A DNA stretch of 64,000 bases from Belliella buryatensis (GCF_900188245.1 NZ_FZOK01000010.1:1-64000); one strand, 5' to 3'; shown: positions 51,989 through 61,875, numbered from the stretch's first letter. The notes: a model not told the origin generated them from the sequence alone. Numbers and translations are program-made.

Positions 51989-54151
51989 ATGGCTGATATC
52001 ACTAAAACAAATAGACGGGATTTCTTAAAAATCGCGGCGACTGCTACAGGAGGTCTTTTTATTGGCTTTTATTGGTCTAGTTGTGACTCCCCAAAAATGA
52101 AAGTACTCTCAACTGAGGAAGTTTTGAGTAAAGCACATAATTTCAATAGTTTTCTATCCATCTCTCCAGATGGAGATGTGGTGATCTATTCTCCTAATCC
52201 AGAATTGGGTCAAAATATCAAAACATCTTTTCCTATGGTCGTAGCTGAGGAACTTGATGCTGATTGGTCAAAAGTACGCGTATTACAAGCTCCATTGGAT
52301 AATGATAAATTTGATCGACAGCTTACTGGAGGTTCGGGTGCTATGCCTCATTCTTGGGAAAGATTGAGAAAAGCAGGTGCCACAGCGAGACACCTTTTGT
52401 TGACAGCAGCTGCTAATCAGCTAGAAGTGGATATGGCTTCATTATCCACCGAAAAAGGAATGATTTACCATAAAGCTAGTGGAAAAAAGCTGACATATGG
52501 AGAAGTGGTCATGGCGGCCTCGGAATTAGAGGCACCAGAAGAAGTATTGCTTAAAGATCCAAAGGATTTTACCATCATAGGTACTCCCATCAAAAATGTA
52601 GACAATGATGATATGTTTACAGGAAAGCCTCTTTTTGGTTTGGATTTTTACAGAGAAGGGATGCTTCACGCCATGATTCAAAGGCCTCCTTTTGGAATGA
52701 AAATCAAATCTGTAGATGATGCATCAGCTAGGAGTGTCTCCGGAGTGACAGACGTCATCCAATATGATAATTTTGTGGCAATCGTAGGTACTTCTACTTG
52801 GCCATTGATGAAGGCAAAGCGTAGATTAAAAGTAGAATACGAATCAGATGGAAATGTAGAAAGTACTTTTGATCATGATAAAATCATGAAGGAATTACTA
52901 GATTCCAAAGATGCAAGAGTCATGCGACAGGATGGTAATGTGGATGAGGCATTTAAAAATGCAGCAAAAGTAATCACTAGCGAATATCAGTGTCCATTCT
53001 TACCGCATGCACCCATGGAACCGATGAATTTCTTTGCGCATGTCAAGGGAGAAGAAGTGGAGCTTATTGGCCCTACACAGACTCCAGATGCTGCAAGAAT
53101 GCAGACAGCTCAACTATTGGGAATTCCTAAAGAAAACATCACCGTGGATATCACTAGACTTGGTGGTGGTTTTGGTAGAAGATTGAGAGCTGACTATGTT
53201 TTGGATGCAGTAGAAGTCTCCAGAAGAGTCAATGCACCTGTAAAAGTGACTTGGTCTAGAGAGGATGATATGACTGGAGGAGCCTATAGACCAGCTGTAA
53301 GGTACAGGTTCTCTGCCGCGCTAGATGCAGCAGGAAATATGATTGGATTTAAGTTAAGAGGAGTAGGACTCAATGCTGGTAACTCCGTCAGACAAGATAA
53401 TTTTCCTTCTGGTGCCGTACCAAACCTTCTGATCGAGAATATCAATTACAATTCCTCTGTGACTACCAATGCATGGAGAGCACCCATTACCAACTTCCTA
53501 GCTTATGCAGAGCAATCTTTTCTGGACGAAGTAGCTTTAGAAGCACAGAAAGACCCTGTGAAGTTTAGACTAGATTTATTAGAACAAGCTAAGAGTTCAC
53601 CAACTGGATCAGTTAATTATGATGTGGATCGTATGATCGGTGTTATCAAAGATGCTGCTGAACGATCCAATTGGGGTAAGAATAGCAATGTGAAGCAAGG
53701 ATTTTCTGTCTATTTCTCACACAGATCCTATGTTGCTCAAGTGGCTAATATTGAAATGATCAATAATCAGCCCGTTTTGAAAAAGATAGTAGCCTCAACA
53801 GATTGTGGGATTGTGGTCAATCCTACAGGAGCCAATCATCAGGTAAGGGGAGGTATAGTAGATGGCATGGGGCATGCGATGTTTGGTAACTTGGTATTTG
53901 AGAATGGTCTTCCGAAGCAGAAGAATTTCGACTCCTATAGATTGATCAGGATGAAAGAAGTGCCTGAGATAGATGTTAATTATGTTGACAGTGGTTTTGA
54001 CCCGACAGGACTTGGCGAACCAGCTTTACCCCCTACAGGTGGCGCAATTGCCAATGCTATCTTTGCTGCAACTGGAAGAAGACTGAGAAGTCAGCCATTT
54101 TTAGAACAAAAAGAGTTTTCTGATTTGAATCTTGAGATAAGAAGGGGTTAA
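51989..54151 (+). CDS. Molybdopterin-binding large subunit, IorB-like, Tat-exported
   Basis: This 720-residue molybdenum cofactor subunit of the aldehyde oxidase/xanthine dehydrogenase superfamily begins with a Tat signal (NRRDFLK near residues 8-14), and a Cys in YWSSC could be a lipobox. Cofactor-binding segments include GGSGAMPHSW, RLGGGFGRR and WRAPITNF, and GLGEPALPPTGG contains the catalytic Glu. With the small subunit it would oxidise N-heterocycles or aldehydes in the periplasm. The substrate is not deducible. FAD and XdhC-type maturation genes are not adjacent. Confidence 0.9.
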   Translation: MADITKTNRRDFLKIAATATGGLFIGFYWSSCDSPKMKVLSTEEVLSKAHNFNSFLSISPDGDVVIYSPNPELGQNIKTSFPMVVAEELDADWSKVRVLQAPLDNDKFDRQLTGGSGAMPHSWERLRKAGATARHLLLTAAANQLEVDMASLSTEKGMIYHKASGKKLTYGEVVMAASELEAPEEVLLKDPKDFTIIGTPIKNVDNDDMFTGKPLFGLDFYREGMLHAMIQRPPFGMKIKSVDDASARSVSGVTDVIQYDNFVAIVGTSTWPLMKAKRRLKVEYESDGNVESTFDHDKIMKELLDSKDARVMRQDGNVDEAFKNAAKVITSEYQCPFLPHAPMEPMNFFAHVKGEEVELIGPTQTPDAARMQTAQLLGIPKENITVDITRLGGGFGRRLRADYVLDAVEVSRRVNAPVKVTWSREDDMTGGAYRPAVRYRFSAALDAAGNMIGFKLRGVGLNAGNSVRQDNFPSGAVPNLLIENINYNSSVTTNAWRAPITNFLAYAEQSFLDEVALEAQKDPVKFRLDLLEQAKSSPTGSVNYDVDRMIGVIKDAAERSNWGKNSNVKQGFSVYFSHRSYVAQVANIEMINNQPVLKKIVASTDCGIVVNPTGANHQVRGGIVDGMGHAMFGNLVFENGLPKQKNFDSYRLIRMKEVPEIDVNYVDSGFDPTGLGEPALPPTGGAIANAIFAATGRRLRSQPFLEQKEFSDLNLEIRRG

Positions 54152-54172
54152 TATATAGTTTCTATAAACAAC

Positions 54173-54215
54173 TCAGCCATGGTTTTATAGCTAAAGCCAT
54201 GGCTGATTGTTTTAG
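54173..54215. terminator. Intrinsic terminator after the molybdenum hydroxylase genes
   Basis: TCAGCCATGG (54173-54182) pairs with CCATGGCTGA (54197-54206) around a 14-base loop, followed by TTGTTTT. Confidence 0.75.
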
Positions 54216-54216
54216 A

Positions 54217-54567
54217 CTAAATTTCATCTCTCCCACGCTCAGCAATGTAGGGACCTTTAAAAGTCACTTCATCATTATCTATTGCGAAATCTACCTGCAT
54301 TTCTTGCTGTGCCTGTTCATGAATATTGAGACAAGCATTGAAATGAACGACATGAAACTTCAATATCACATGACCCGCATGCTCGGAAAGGAAAAATGGT
54401 CCTTTGGAAATTTCAACTTTCTCCACTACCGCTCCTTCTGACTTGAAATAGTAGGAAAGCATGATCCCTAAGTCTTTGCTGTTACTTTCAACCAAGTGTT
54501 CAATCTTGTCTTCCTTGGAAATAGATTGATCATTTCTTAGAATGGGAAACTTCCATATTTCTTGCAT
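54217..54567 (-). CDS. Small protein of unknown function
   Basis: This 116-residue soluble protein has alternating strands and helices and a C-terminal PYIAERGRDE. The frame opens at 54621, but the ATG at 54567 (MQEIWKFPIL) is a more natural start. It is rich in acidic residues and histidines (FHVVHFNACLNIHEQAQ). Family not recognised. It is convergent with the molybdenum-enzyme genes and divergent from the cysteine desulfurase gene. Confidence 0.55.
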   Translation of the reverse strand: MQEIWKFPILRNDQSISKEDKIEHLVESNSKDLGIMLSYYFKSEGAVVEKVEISKGPFFLSEHAGHVILKFHVVHFNACLNIHEQAQQEMQVDFAIDNDEVTFKGPYIAERGRDEI

Positions 54568-54654
54568 AAGCTTAAGTTTGAATTGTAGTAAAATTGAATC
54601 AAACTGAGAACATATCTTCAATAGAACAAGTTTTTTAAAGTAAAATATAGCAGG

Positions 54655-55797
54655 ATGAATTACCCGATTTATTTAGATCATAATGCCACTACGCCAGTAG
54701 CTCCAGAAGTATTAGAAGGGATGCTGCCCTATTTTACTACTCACTTTGGCAATGCTGCTAGCAAAAATCACCCTTATGGCTGGATGGCGGAAAACGCAGT
54801 AGAAGAGGCTAGGGAAAAACTTGCTCATCTAATCCAAGCAAAACCCAAGGAGCTGATTTTTACCTCAGGAGCTACAGAGGCAATTAACCTAGCTATCAAG
54901 GGTACATTTGATCATTATCAAGGTGAGCAGCAACATTATATTTCTTGTGTCACTGAGCACAAAGCAGTCTTAGATACCTTAAGGAGCATAGCTAAAAAAG
55001 GAGCAGAAGTTTCGCTATTACCTGTAAATCACACTGGTAAAATAGATCTCGAACAGCTAGAAGCAAGCATCACACCTGCGACAAAAATGATCTGCTTGAT
55101 GTGGGCAAACAATGAAACTGGTTTGATGCATCCAATTAAAGAGATTGCTGCTATTGCTGAAAAACATAATGTAATTTTTTTTACAGATGCTGTTCAAGCC
55201 GTTGGGAAAATCCCAGTCAACTCAAGAGGAATCCACATAATGGCCATGTCTTCGCATAAACTATATGGACCAAAGGGAGTGGGGGCTTTGTATATTAGAC
55301 ATAACCACACACTTCCAAAACCTCTACCATTGATAGAGGGAGGTGGTCATGAAAAAGGCTTCAGAAGTGGTACATTGAATGTTCCTGGCATCATAGGGCT
55401 AGGCATGGCAGCAGAAATTGCTAAAGAAAATATTGACTTATATTCAAATCAAATAAAAACGCTCCGAGATGAGCTTGAATCAGGCATACTTGCACTAGAG
55501 GGAACGGTTTTGAATGCTGGTCAAGAAAAGAGACTTCCACATGTTACCAATATATCATTTGAAGGCGTAGAAGGAGAAGATTTACTGCGAGAAATCAATC
55601 GATCAGTGGCTGTCAGCTCTGGGTCAGCGTGTAGTAGTATAACCCCAAAACCATCCCACGTACTTGAAGCAATGGGAATTGAGGCAGATTTAGCAAGAGC
55701 TTCAATCCGTTTTAGTCTTGGGATAAGTACCACGCAAGAGGAGATAGAGCAAACAATCAGAGTCGTCAAAGCAGTCCTTAGTAGACTGAGAAGTTAG
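54655..55797 (+). CDS. Cysteine desulfurase
   Basis: This 380-residue pyridoxal-phosphate enzyme of the NifS/IscS class transfers sulfur from cysteine to a protein persulfide. The N-terminus has LDHNATTPV (about 7-15), the PLP Schiff-base Lys202 lies in SSHKLYGPKG, and the catalytic loop is SSGSACSS with Cys326. It is not in an isc or suf cluster, so it is a stand-alone enzyme for Fe-S, thiolation or molybdenum-cofactor sulfuration. It starts about 500 bases past the molybdenum hydroxylase genes, but on a separate transcript. Confidence 0.9.
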   Translation: MNYPIYLDHNATTPVAPEVLEGMLPYFTTHFGNAASKNHPYGWMAENAVEEAREKLAHLIQAKPKELIFTSGATEAINLAIKGTFDHYQGEQQHYISCVTEHKAVLDTLRSIAKKGAEVSLLPVNHTGKIDLEQLEASITPATKMICLMWANNETGLMHPIKEIAAIAEKHNVIFFTDAVQAVGKIPVNSRGIHIMAMSSHKLYGPKGVGALYIRHNHTLPKPLPLIEGGGHEKGFRSGTLNVPGIIGLGMAAEIAKENIDLYSNQIKTLRDELESGILALEGTVLNAGQEKRLPHVTNISFEGVEGEDLLREINRSVAVSSGSACSSITPKPSHVLEAMGIEADLARASIRFSLGISTTQEEIEQTIRVVKAVLSRLRS

Positions 55798-55802
55798 CCG
55801 AC

Positions 55803-57023
55803 TTATTTACCAATGGCTTTCAATACCTTTTCTACCAATTCCGCTTTTTTACTATTCTCAATCCAGCGGGTAACTATAACCAAATCATTTTCTGGGTCTA
55901 CATAGATCATGTTGGTTCCTGCACCTAGGTGAAAGAAGGCTGTGGAAGGTGCAGCTGGAATTTCTTTTTTGTCCGTATTGAGAAAATAATTCATGAAGCC
56001 ATAATTGGTCTGAACAGGAGTTGGGCTGAGTGACTTTTCTATCCAAGATTCAGAGATGATTTGCTCACCATTCCATTTACCCTTATTCAATGTCAGATAG
56101 CCAAATCTTGCTTGATCATAAGCCGAAATAAATAAACCACCACCCCAATGTGAGCCACCCGAAACAGATTGCATGATTTGACCATCAATGATGACAAAAG
56201 AATTTTCATATCCTGTCCATCGCCATGTAGGACTAGCACCGATCTTATCCATGACCATTTCCTTGAAAACTATCGGTAGGGGTTTTCTCCATACATTCAT
56301 AGCCGCTAATGCCAATACATTCACCCTAGTATCATTGTATTTATAAACAGACCCAGGCTCATTTCTTTCTCTATTGATCCAAGTTGCAGAATTCCCCTGT
56401 GGCCGATCAGCCCAGTCTGGTTTGCCCCAAAGTGATCCTTCCCAATCAGAAGTTTGTCTCAGTAAATGCTCCCATGTGATTTTCTTATTGTGCTCGGTAC
56501 CAAACAAGTCAAAAACATCTTCATCATTCAAATGATCAGATTTGTTCATCAACATCTTGTAAGGATCATAAGGTATAATGGGTGCCATGTAAGGATAAAC
56601 CAAATCTTTTTCTGAACGAATCAAACCTTGATCCACAGCAAGGCCAACAGTGGTAGAGAGCACGCTCTTGGCCACACTAAAAGTTAAATCAACCCTTGCC
56701 GGATCACCCCATTCGGCGATCACATAGCCTTTATAAATTACTAATCCCGTCGCAGGGCCTCGATCTTTCATCGGACCCACAGGAAAACCAAAAGGCTCTC
56801 TACCAAAAGCACTTAGGTAATGAGACGCTTTCAAGTTTTGTTCAGCAGAACTTTCGGTCTCGATAGCAAAATCTACAGCAACTTGGAGAAGTTTGGTATC
56901 TACTTTTAATATTGAAGGATCTTTTTTATCCCAAGTACCCATACTTGGAAAATACCTAGACTGAGCAATCAGAGAATTGAAGCTAAAGAAAAAAACGAAG
57001 AAATATAAGGTACAAGATTTCAT
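55803..57023 (-). CDS. Serine hydrolase, beta-lactamase (class C) family
   Basis: This 406-residue exported enzyme has a signal peptide (to about residue 20, LIAQS) and a penicillin-binding-protein-like fold. The catalytic SxxK motif is SVAK (Ser116, Lys119), the second motif is YKYND and the third is HWGG in place of KTG. Such proteins are esterases, peptidases or beta-lactamase-like hydrolases; the actual substrate is unknown. Its 3' end is close to the convergent cysteine desulfurase end (five-base gap). Single gene. Confidence 0.85.
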   Translation of the reverse strand: MKSCTLYFFVFFFSFNSLIAQSRYFPSMGTWDKKDPSILKVDTKLLQVAVDFAIETESSAEQNLKASHYLSAFGREPFGFPVGPMKDRGPATGLVIYKGYVIAEWGDPARVDLTFSVAKSVLSTTVGLAVDQGLIRSEKDLVYPYMAPIIPYDPYKMLMNKSDHLNDEDVFDLFGTEHNKKITWEHLLRQTSDWEGSLWGKPDWADRPQGNSATWINRERNEPGSVYKYNDTRVNVLALAAMNVWRKPLPIVFKEMVMDKIGASPTWRWTGYENSFVIIDGQIMQSVSGGSHWGGGLFISAYDQARFGYLTLNKGKWNGEQIISESWIEKSLSPTPVQTNYGFMNYFLNTDKKEIPAAPSTAFFHLGAGTNMIYVDPENDLVIVTRWIENSKKAELVEKVLKAIGK

Positions 57024-57210
57024 GAGGTGATTATTTAATTCAATCTAAAAATTAAGCGCTTTAATTTTCTCATCAAAGAGATATTATTTGAATGAAGAAG
57101 TCTTCTTTTAAAAGGAATTAGCAGGATTACACCAGCAAAATACTTAATTTAGACTTAAACAATTTGGTTTGAAATTGGTCTATTTGTTAAGCAACAGCAC
57201 AAAGTAACAC

Positions 57211-58452
57211 ATGAAAGTAATTGTAATTGGTGCGGGAATATCAGGACTTATTGCCGCGTATGAATTAGAAAGATCTGGAGTTAAGCCTATTTTACTAGAG
57301 GCTACAGACAAAATAGGAGGAAGAGTAATCACAGACGAAGTATATGGATTTTTATTAGATAGAGGATTTCAAGTCTTATTAACATCATATCCTGAAGCAA
57401 GAAGATACTTAGATTATGATGCATTAAAACTCAAGCGATTTTCTCCAGGAGCAATTATCATGAAACCAGGAAATTCTTTCGCAATTCATGACCCAATGCG
57501 AGACCCTTTAAAGCTTTTTGGAATGATTTTCTCTGAAGTCGGAAACTTGACAGATAAACTCCGAATCTATAAACTCAAAAAGGAGCTTGCAAAAAAATCC
57601 ATTGAGGAGATATTTGAATCACCTGCTATCACAACTTCGAGTTTTTTAAAAAACTATGGTTTTTCAGATAGAATAATTGATAATTTCTTTAAGCCTTTTT
57701 TCAAAGGGATTTTCCTTGAGAACGAATTGAGTACGTCTTCTCGCATGTTCCAGTTTGTTTTCAAAATGTTTGGAGAAGGATACGCGGCAGTTCCTGAGAA
57801 AGGAATGGGAGAGATTTCAAAACAGCTCAGCCAAAAGTTACAACACACCACTATCAAACTGAATTCTCCTGTTAAATCAGTCATTGGAAAAGAAGTAACT
57901 CTTGAAAATGGGGAAGTTCTTGAAGCAGACAAGATTATTATTGCATGCAGACCTGATAGAATTATTCCACAGTTAGAAGGACAAATCAAGCCTTTTAGAT
58001 CAGTCTATAATTTGTATTTCTCGCTTGAGAAATCCTTTTTGATACAGCCTATGATTGCTTTGATTCCTGATTATAACTATTTGATTAACAATATTGTATT
58101 TATGTCTGATGTAAGTAAAGCTTACAGTAAAAATGGAAAAGCTTTGCTTTCGGTTTCAATTACTAAACCGATAAAAGACTCAATCAACTTGGAGAAATTG
58201 GTCAGTATAGAATTAGAAGCTTTAAGCGGTATTAAGGCAGAGTACTTTAAGCCGGTCAAAACTTATCAAATATCAGAAGCGCTACCTGATGTAGATGACA
58301 TGAAATCAGATCAGCCTTTTACTAATTCCAAATTGAACGACTATGTATTTCTAGCAGGAGATTATCTACTCAATGGCTCAATCAATGCAGCAATGACTTC
58401 AGGTAGAAAAGCTGTGGAAGCCTTATTACTCAGCACACAAAACCCGATGTAA
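57211..58452 (+). CDS. FAD-dependent amine oxidase/phytoene desaturase-like oxidoreductase
   Basis: This 413-residue flavoprotein has the dinucleotide-binding motif VIGAGISGLIAAYELE (residues 4-19), an Arg-containing GGRV, and the C-terminal FAD signature AGDYLLNGSINAAMTSG. It is in the amine oxidase/phytoene desaturase/protoporphyrinogen oxidase group. The substrate is unknown. It ends exactly where the next gene, a YbjT-like protein, begins (no gap), indicating coupled translation and probably a joint function. Confidence 0.83.
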   Translation: MKVIVIGAGISGLIAAYELERSGVKPILLEATDKIGGRVITDEVYGFLLDRGFQVLLTSYPEARRYLDYDALKLKRFSPGAIIMKPGNSFAIHDPMRDPLKLFGMIFSEVGNLTDKLRIYKLKKELAKKSIEEIFESPAITTSSFLKNYGFSDRIIDNFFKPFFKGIFLENELSTSSRMFQFVFKMFGEGYAAVPEKGMGEISKQLSQKLQHTTIKLNSPVKSVIGKEVTLENGEVLEADKIIIACRPDRIIPQLEGQIKPFRSVYNLYFSLEKSFLIQPMIALIPDYNYLINNIVFMSDVSKAYSKNGKALLSVSITKPIKDSINLEKLVSIELEALSGIKAEYFKPVKTYQISEALPDVDDMKSDQPFTNSKLNDYVFLAGDYLLNGSINAAMTSGRKAVEALLLSTQNPM

Positions 58453-59835
58453 ATGAAAAAAACCATCGCAATAGCAGGAGCAGCAGGATATGTAGGGCGA
58501 TGGTTTATAGATCGCTTTAAAGATAAATATCATATCGTGGCCCTTAGTAGAGGAATTGCGCTTGACAATCCTGATTCTCAAGTAGAATGGCGTTCTGTTG
58601 AGCTCTATTCAATAACATCAACCATTGAAGCCCTAAAGGGCGTAGACTACGCAATCTACCTAATTCATTCCATGTCAGCATCCACAAGGTTGAATCAAGG
58701 TAGTTTTGAAGATACAGATCTTCTTTTGGCAGATAATTTTGCCAGAGCTGCTAAAGTGAATGGCATCAAGCAAATCATTTACATGGGAGGGATACTACCT
58801 AAAGAAGTTGAGGATCAAAAGATCTCCAAGCACCTTAGAAGTAGACTAGAAGTTGAAAAAACTTTGGGAAGCTCGGGAACTCCTGTTACAGCTTTAAGAG
58901 CTGGTATCATCGTTGGACCTGGCGGGTCATCTTTTCAAATGATATATCATTTGGTTGATAATCTTCCCGTGATGATTTGTCCTCAATGGACTTTGTCCAA
59001 CACCCAAGCCATTTCTTTACGTGACACACTGACCATCATGGATACCTGTATCGGCAACGAAGAAGCTTATGGTAAGGTCTATGAAATAGGCAATCCTGAG
59101 ATTCTGACGTATAAAAGTATGCTGGAAACTACTGCCCGGAAGATGGGCAAAAAACGGTTGATAAAATCTGTTCCAGTTTTCTCAGTTGGTTTCTCCAAGC
59201 TTTGGGTGAGCTACTTTGGTAAAAGCCCAAAAAAACTTGTTTACCCTCTGGTTGACAGCTTAAAACACACACTTACTGTAGATCCAGACCTAGTTTTTGA
59301 TTTGAGGACTATTGATTATTTGTCTTACGAAGAAAGTGTGTCCATAGCCATTGACCCTACAAATCAACTTCCTAAATTACCGAAATTCAAAAGACTACAA
59401 GCTGTAAAAAATACTGTTAGAAGTATTCAAAGATTACCTAATACAAGACATAAAAGTGCTCTTTGGGTGGCAAACAGGTATAAAGTATGGTTACCATTCT
59501 TTTTTAGATCTTTTATAAAAGCCAGAGAAAATCAAAGGGGCGATATTGGTTTTCATTTGTTGAATATGGAAAAGCCATTACTTCAATTGACTTGGATTCC
59601 AGATCGAAGTGATCTCAAACGTCAGCTTTTTTATATTACAGGAGGTTCACTTGTCAAGCGTTTTGACTATGGCTGGCTAGAATTTCGTGAGGTTTTGGAT
59701 GGAGAATTTATGATTTCAGCTATTCACGAATTTGTGCCTCGATTGCCATGGTACATTTATATCAATACTCAGGCCCATGCACATTTGATTGTCATGAATA
59801 ATTTTGCCAAATACCTCAAGCGATTCCAAGATTAA
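58453..59835 (+). CDS. YbjT-like NAD-binding and DUF2867 protein
   Basis: This 460-residue protein is built from an N-terminal NAD(P)-binding SDR/NmrA-like domain (GAAGYVGRWFIDRF, about residues 8-21; LRAGIIVGPGG) and a C-terminal DUF2867 domain (about 310-460, LTWIPDRSD, AIHEFVP). E. coli YbjT has the same layout, and its role is undefined. It has no catalytic YxxxK clearly placed, so it may bind rather than oxidise. The direct abutment to the FAD oxidoreductase gene suggests an oxidoreductase pair. Confidence 0.8.
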   Translation: MKKTIAIAGAAGYVGRWFIDRFKDKYHIVALSRGIALDNPDSQVEWRSVELYSITSTIEALKGVDYAIYLIHSMSASTRLNQGSFEDTDLLLADNFARAAKVNGIKQIIYMGGILPKEVEDQKISKHLRSRLEVEKTLGSSGTPVTALRAGIIVGPGGSSFQMIYHLVDNLPVMICPQWTLSNTQAISLRDTLTIMDTCIGNEEAYGKVYEIGNPEILTYKSMLETTARKMGKKRLIKSVPVFSVGFSKLWVSYFGKSPKKLVYPLVDSLKHTLTVDPDLVFDLRTIDYLSYEESVSIAIDPTNQLPKLPKFKRLQAVKNTVRSIQRLPNTRHKSALWVANRYKVWLPFFFRSFIKARENQRGDIGFHLLNMEKPLLQLTWIPDRSDLKRQLFYITGGSLVKRFDYGWLEFREVLDGEFMISAIHEFVPRLPWYIYINTQAHAHLIVMNNFAKYLKRFQD

Positions 59836-59848
59836 ATTGTACAAGTGG

Positions 59849-59881
59849 TTGGTCTGTGGCCATTCTGAATTCGTATCTTTA
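59849..59881 (+). promoter_or_regulatory. Candidate promoter for the aldo/keto reductase gene
   Basis: TTG (59849-59851), a 22-base spacer and TATCTTTA (59874-59881) approximate the TTG-N17-23-TAnnTTTG pattern with one mismatch. The start codon is 27 bases further on. Confidence 0.4.
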
Positions 59882-59907
59882 TCTAAGAATTAATCTGAAG
59901 TACTTTT

Positions 59908-60864
59908 ATGAGAACGTTAACATTTAATAATGGCGATCAATTACCAATTTTAGGCTTGGGTACTTGGAAATCCAAACCTGGAGAAGTCTATCAAGCTGTC
60001 TTGTGGGCGATTGAAGCTGGCTATAGACATATAGATTGTGCTGCTATATACAACAATGAAAAAGAAGTTGGAGATGCATTGGCAAGAGCCTTTACAGATA
60101 GAATAGTAAAAAGAGAAGACTTGTTTGTCACTTCCAAACTATGGAATGATTGCCATAGATTAGAAGATGTCAGAAAGGGCTTAAGCAAGACCTTAATGGA
60201 TTTAAAATTGGATTACTTAGATCTCTATTTGATACATTGGCCTGTGAGTTTTAAAAAGGGTGTAGGTTTTGCAGAAAGTAGGGAACAATTCTACACTTAT
60301 TCCGATGTACCACTTGCACAAACTTGGCAAGGTATGCAACAAATTCAATCAGAAGGGCTAGTACGTCATATTGGGGTTTCTAATTTTAATATTGGAAAAC
60401 TGGAAGAACTATTTGCAGTAGGAGGACAGGGTCCAGAAATGAATCAGATAGAAATGCATCCTTATCTTAGACAAGACAAACTGGTCAATTATTGCAAAAG
60501 TAAAGGCATGCTCTTGACTGCATATTCCCCATTAGGGTCAGGTGATCGATCAACTTCAATCAAAAAACCCAATGAACCCAATCTTTTTGAAGATTCTCTT
60601 GTCAAAGAATTAGTCGATAAATATGAAATTAGCCCTGCTCAGGTCTTGATCGCTTACTCTATTCATAGAAATATTGCTGTTATTCCTAAATCCGTCAATA
60701 AAGAAAGAATAAAACAGAACTTTGAAGCTGCTGATATCAAATTGAATCCTGAAGATTTGGACTTATTACTCAAAATTAATACTCAATATAGGTTTATTGA
60801 TGGGAGCTTTTTTACAGGTCCCAAAAGTCCTTATCAACTGAGTGATTTGTGGGAAATAGAATAA
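59908..60864 (+). CDS. Aldo/keto reductase
   Basis: This 318-residue (alpha/beta)8-barrel NADPH-dependent reductase has the AKR catalytic tetrad: Asp in HIDCAAIYNN with its Tyr, Lys in VTSKLW, and His in LIHWP. The nucleotide-binding end has IPKSVNKERIKQNFEA. Such enzymes reduce aldehydes and ketones, including sugars, to alcohols; the exact substrate is unknown. It follows the YbjT-like gene on the same strand with its own candidate promoter. Confidence 0.9.
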   Translation: MRTLTFNNGDQLPILGLGTWKSKPGEVYQAVLWAIEAGYRHIDCAAIYNNEKEVGDALARAFTDRIVKREDLFVTSKLWNDCHRLEDVRKGLSKTLMDLKLDYLDLYLIHWPVSFKKGVGFAESREQFYTYSDVPLAQTWQGMQQIQSEGLVRHIGVSNFNIGKLEELFAVGGQGPEMNQIEMHPYLRQDKLVNYCKSKGMLLTAYSPLGSGDRSTSIKKPNEPNLFEDSLVKELVDKYEISPAQVLIAYSIHRNIAVIPKSVNKERIKQNFEAADIKLNPEDLDLLLKINTQYRFIDGSFFTGPKSPYQLSDLWEIE

Positions 60865-60870
60865 AAGTTC

Positions 60871-60906
60871 AAAAAAGACCAAGGAAATTAATTCTTGGTC
60901 TTTTTT
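60871..60906 (+). terminator. Intrinsic terminator after the aldo/keto reductase gene
   Basis: AAAAAAGACCAAG pairs perfectly with CTTGGTCTTTTTT around a ten-base loop, followed by GTTC. Confidence 0.82.
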
Positions 60907-60942
60907 GTTCTTGCTTTAGTTGATAGATAAATTTATTTTAAG

Positions 60943-61875
60943 ATGATCAAAAGAATTAAAAAATTTACATTTTTTCAAATTATTATAGACAGTGTCAAAG
61001 ACTTTGCAAGCAGCGATTCAATGAGTTTCGCAGCAAGTACTGCTTTTTACACAATTTTCAGTATGCCTGCCTTATTGATCATTATTCTCAATATAGGTAC
61101 TACATTTTATCAAGAGTCAGAAGTCAAAGAAGAAATAATTGTACAAGTAAGGCAATTGGCGGGTGAGGAGAGCGCTCAGACTTTGGCTGACATCATGGCT
61201 AACTTCACAATACAAGCAGATGGTGTCTTCTCTAATGTTTTTGCTATTGCTATTTTGGCTTTTAGTGCGACCACTGTATTTGTAAGTTTGCAAAATGGCA
61301 TCAATCATATCTGGCATATCAAAGCGAAACCTGAAAGAGGTTTTTTAAAGTTTGTGATCAACAGATTATTGAGTTTTTCAATGGTGGCTTCGATTGGATT
61401 TATCTTATTGGTTTCCTTGATCATGGATGCGTTATTAGTAGTCATATTTAATTGGTTTTCTGACTTCTTCGAATCCATGGCTTTCTTACTAGCATCTATA
61501 GGACATTTGGTTATCGGTCAGGCTATATTAATGGTTGTTTTTGCTTTGATGTTTAAGATCCTTCCAGATGCGAAAGTGAGATGGAGAGATACATGGCTCG
61601 GAGCATTTCTGACAATGCTTTTATTTGTATTAGGAAAATACTTGATTGGACTCTATTTGGGAAACTCAGACCTAGGTTCTGCTTATGGAACTGCTGGTTC
61701 ACTAGTCATCCTTTTGATCTGGGTATATTATTCTGTTGTCATATTTCTTTTCGGAGGTCAGATCACCTATTACATCGCTGAAAAAGTAGGGAAAGGAGTT
61801 ATTCCCCTAGCGCAAGCAGTAAAAGTGGAATTACGGGAAATAGAGGAAATAAAGTCTGAAAAGGAGGAAAAATAA
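60943..61875 (+). CDS. YihY/virulence factor BrkB family membrane protein
   Basis: This 310-residue protein has six predicted membrane helices and the YihY signature SMSFAASTAFYTIFSMPALL near the N-terminus, with VFVSLQNGINHIWHI and AYGTAGSLVILLIWVYYS later. The family was once called ribonuclease BN in error; the actual role is uncertain (transporter-like). The C-terminal tail is charged (EIEEIKSEKEE). Single gene, ended by the hairpin at 61942-61980. Confidence 0.88.
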   Translation: MIKRIKKFTFFQIIIDSVKDFASSDSMSFAASTAFYTIFSMPALLIIILNIGTTFYQESEVKEEIIVQVRQLAGEESAQTLADIMANFTIQADGVFSNVFAIAILAFSATTVFVSLQNGINHIWHIKAKPERGFLKFVINRLLSFSMVASIGFILLVSLIMDALLVVIFNWFSDFFESMAFLLASIGHLVIGQAILMVVFALMFKILPDAKVRWRDTWLGAFLTMLLFVLGKYLIGLYLGNSDLGSAYGTAGSLVILLIWVYYSVVIFLFGGQITYYIAEKVGKGVIPLAQAVKVELREIEEIKSEKEEK

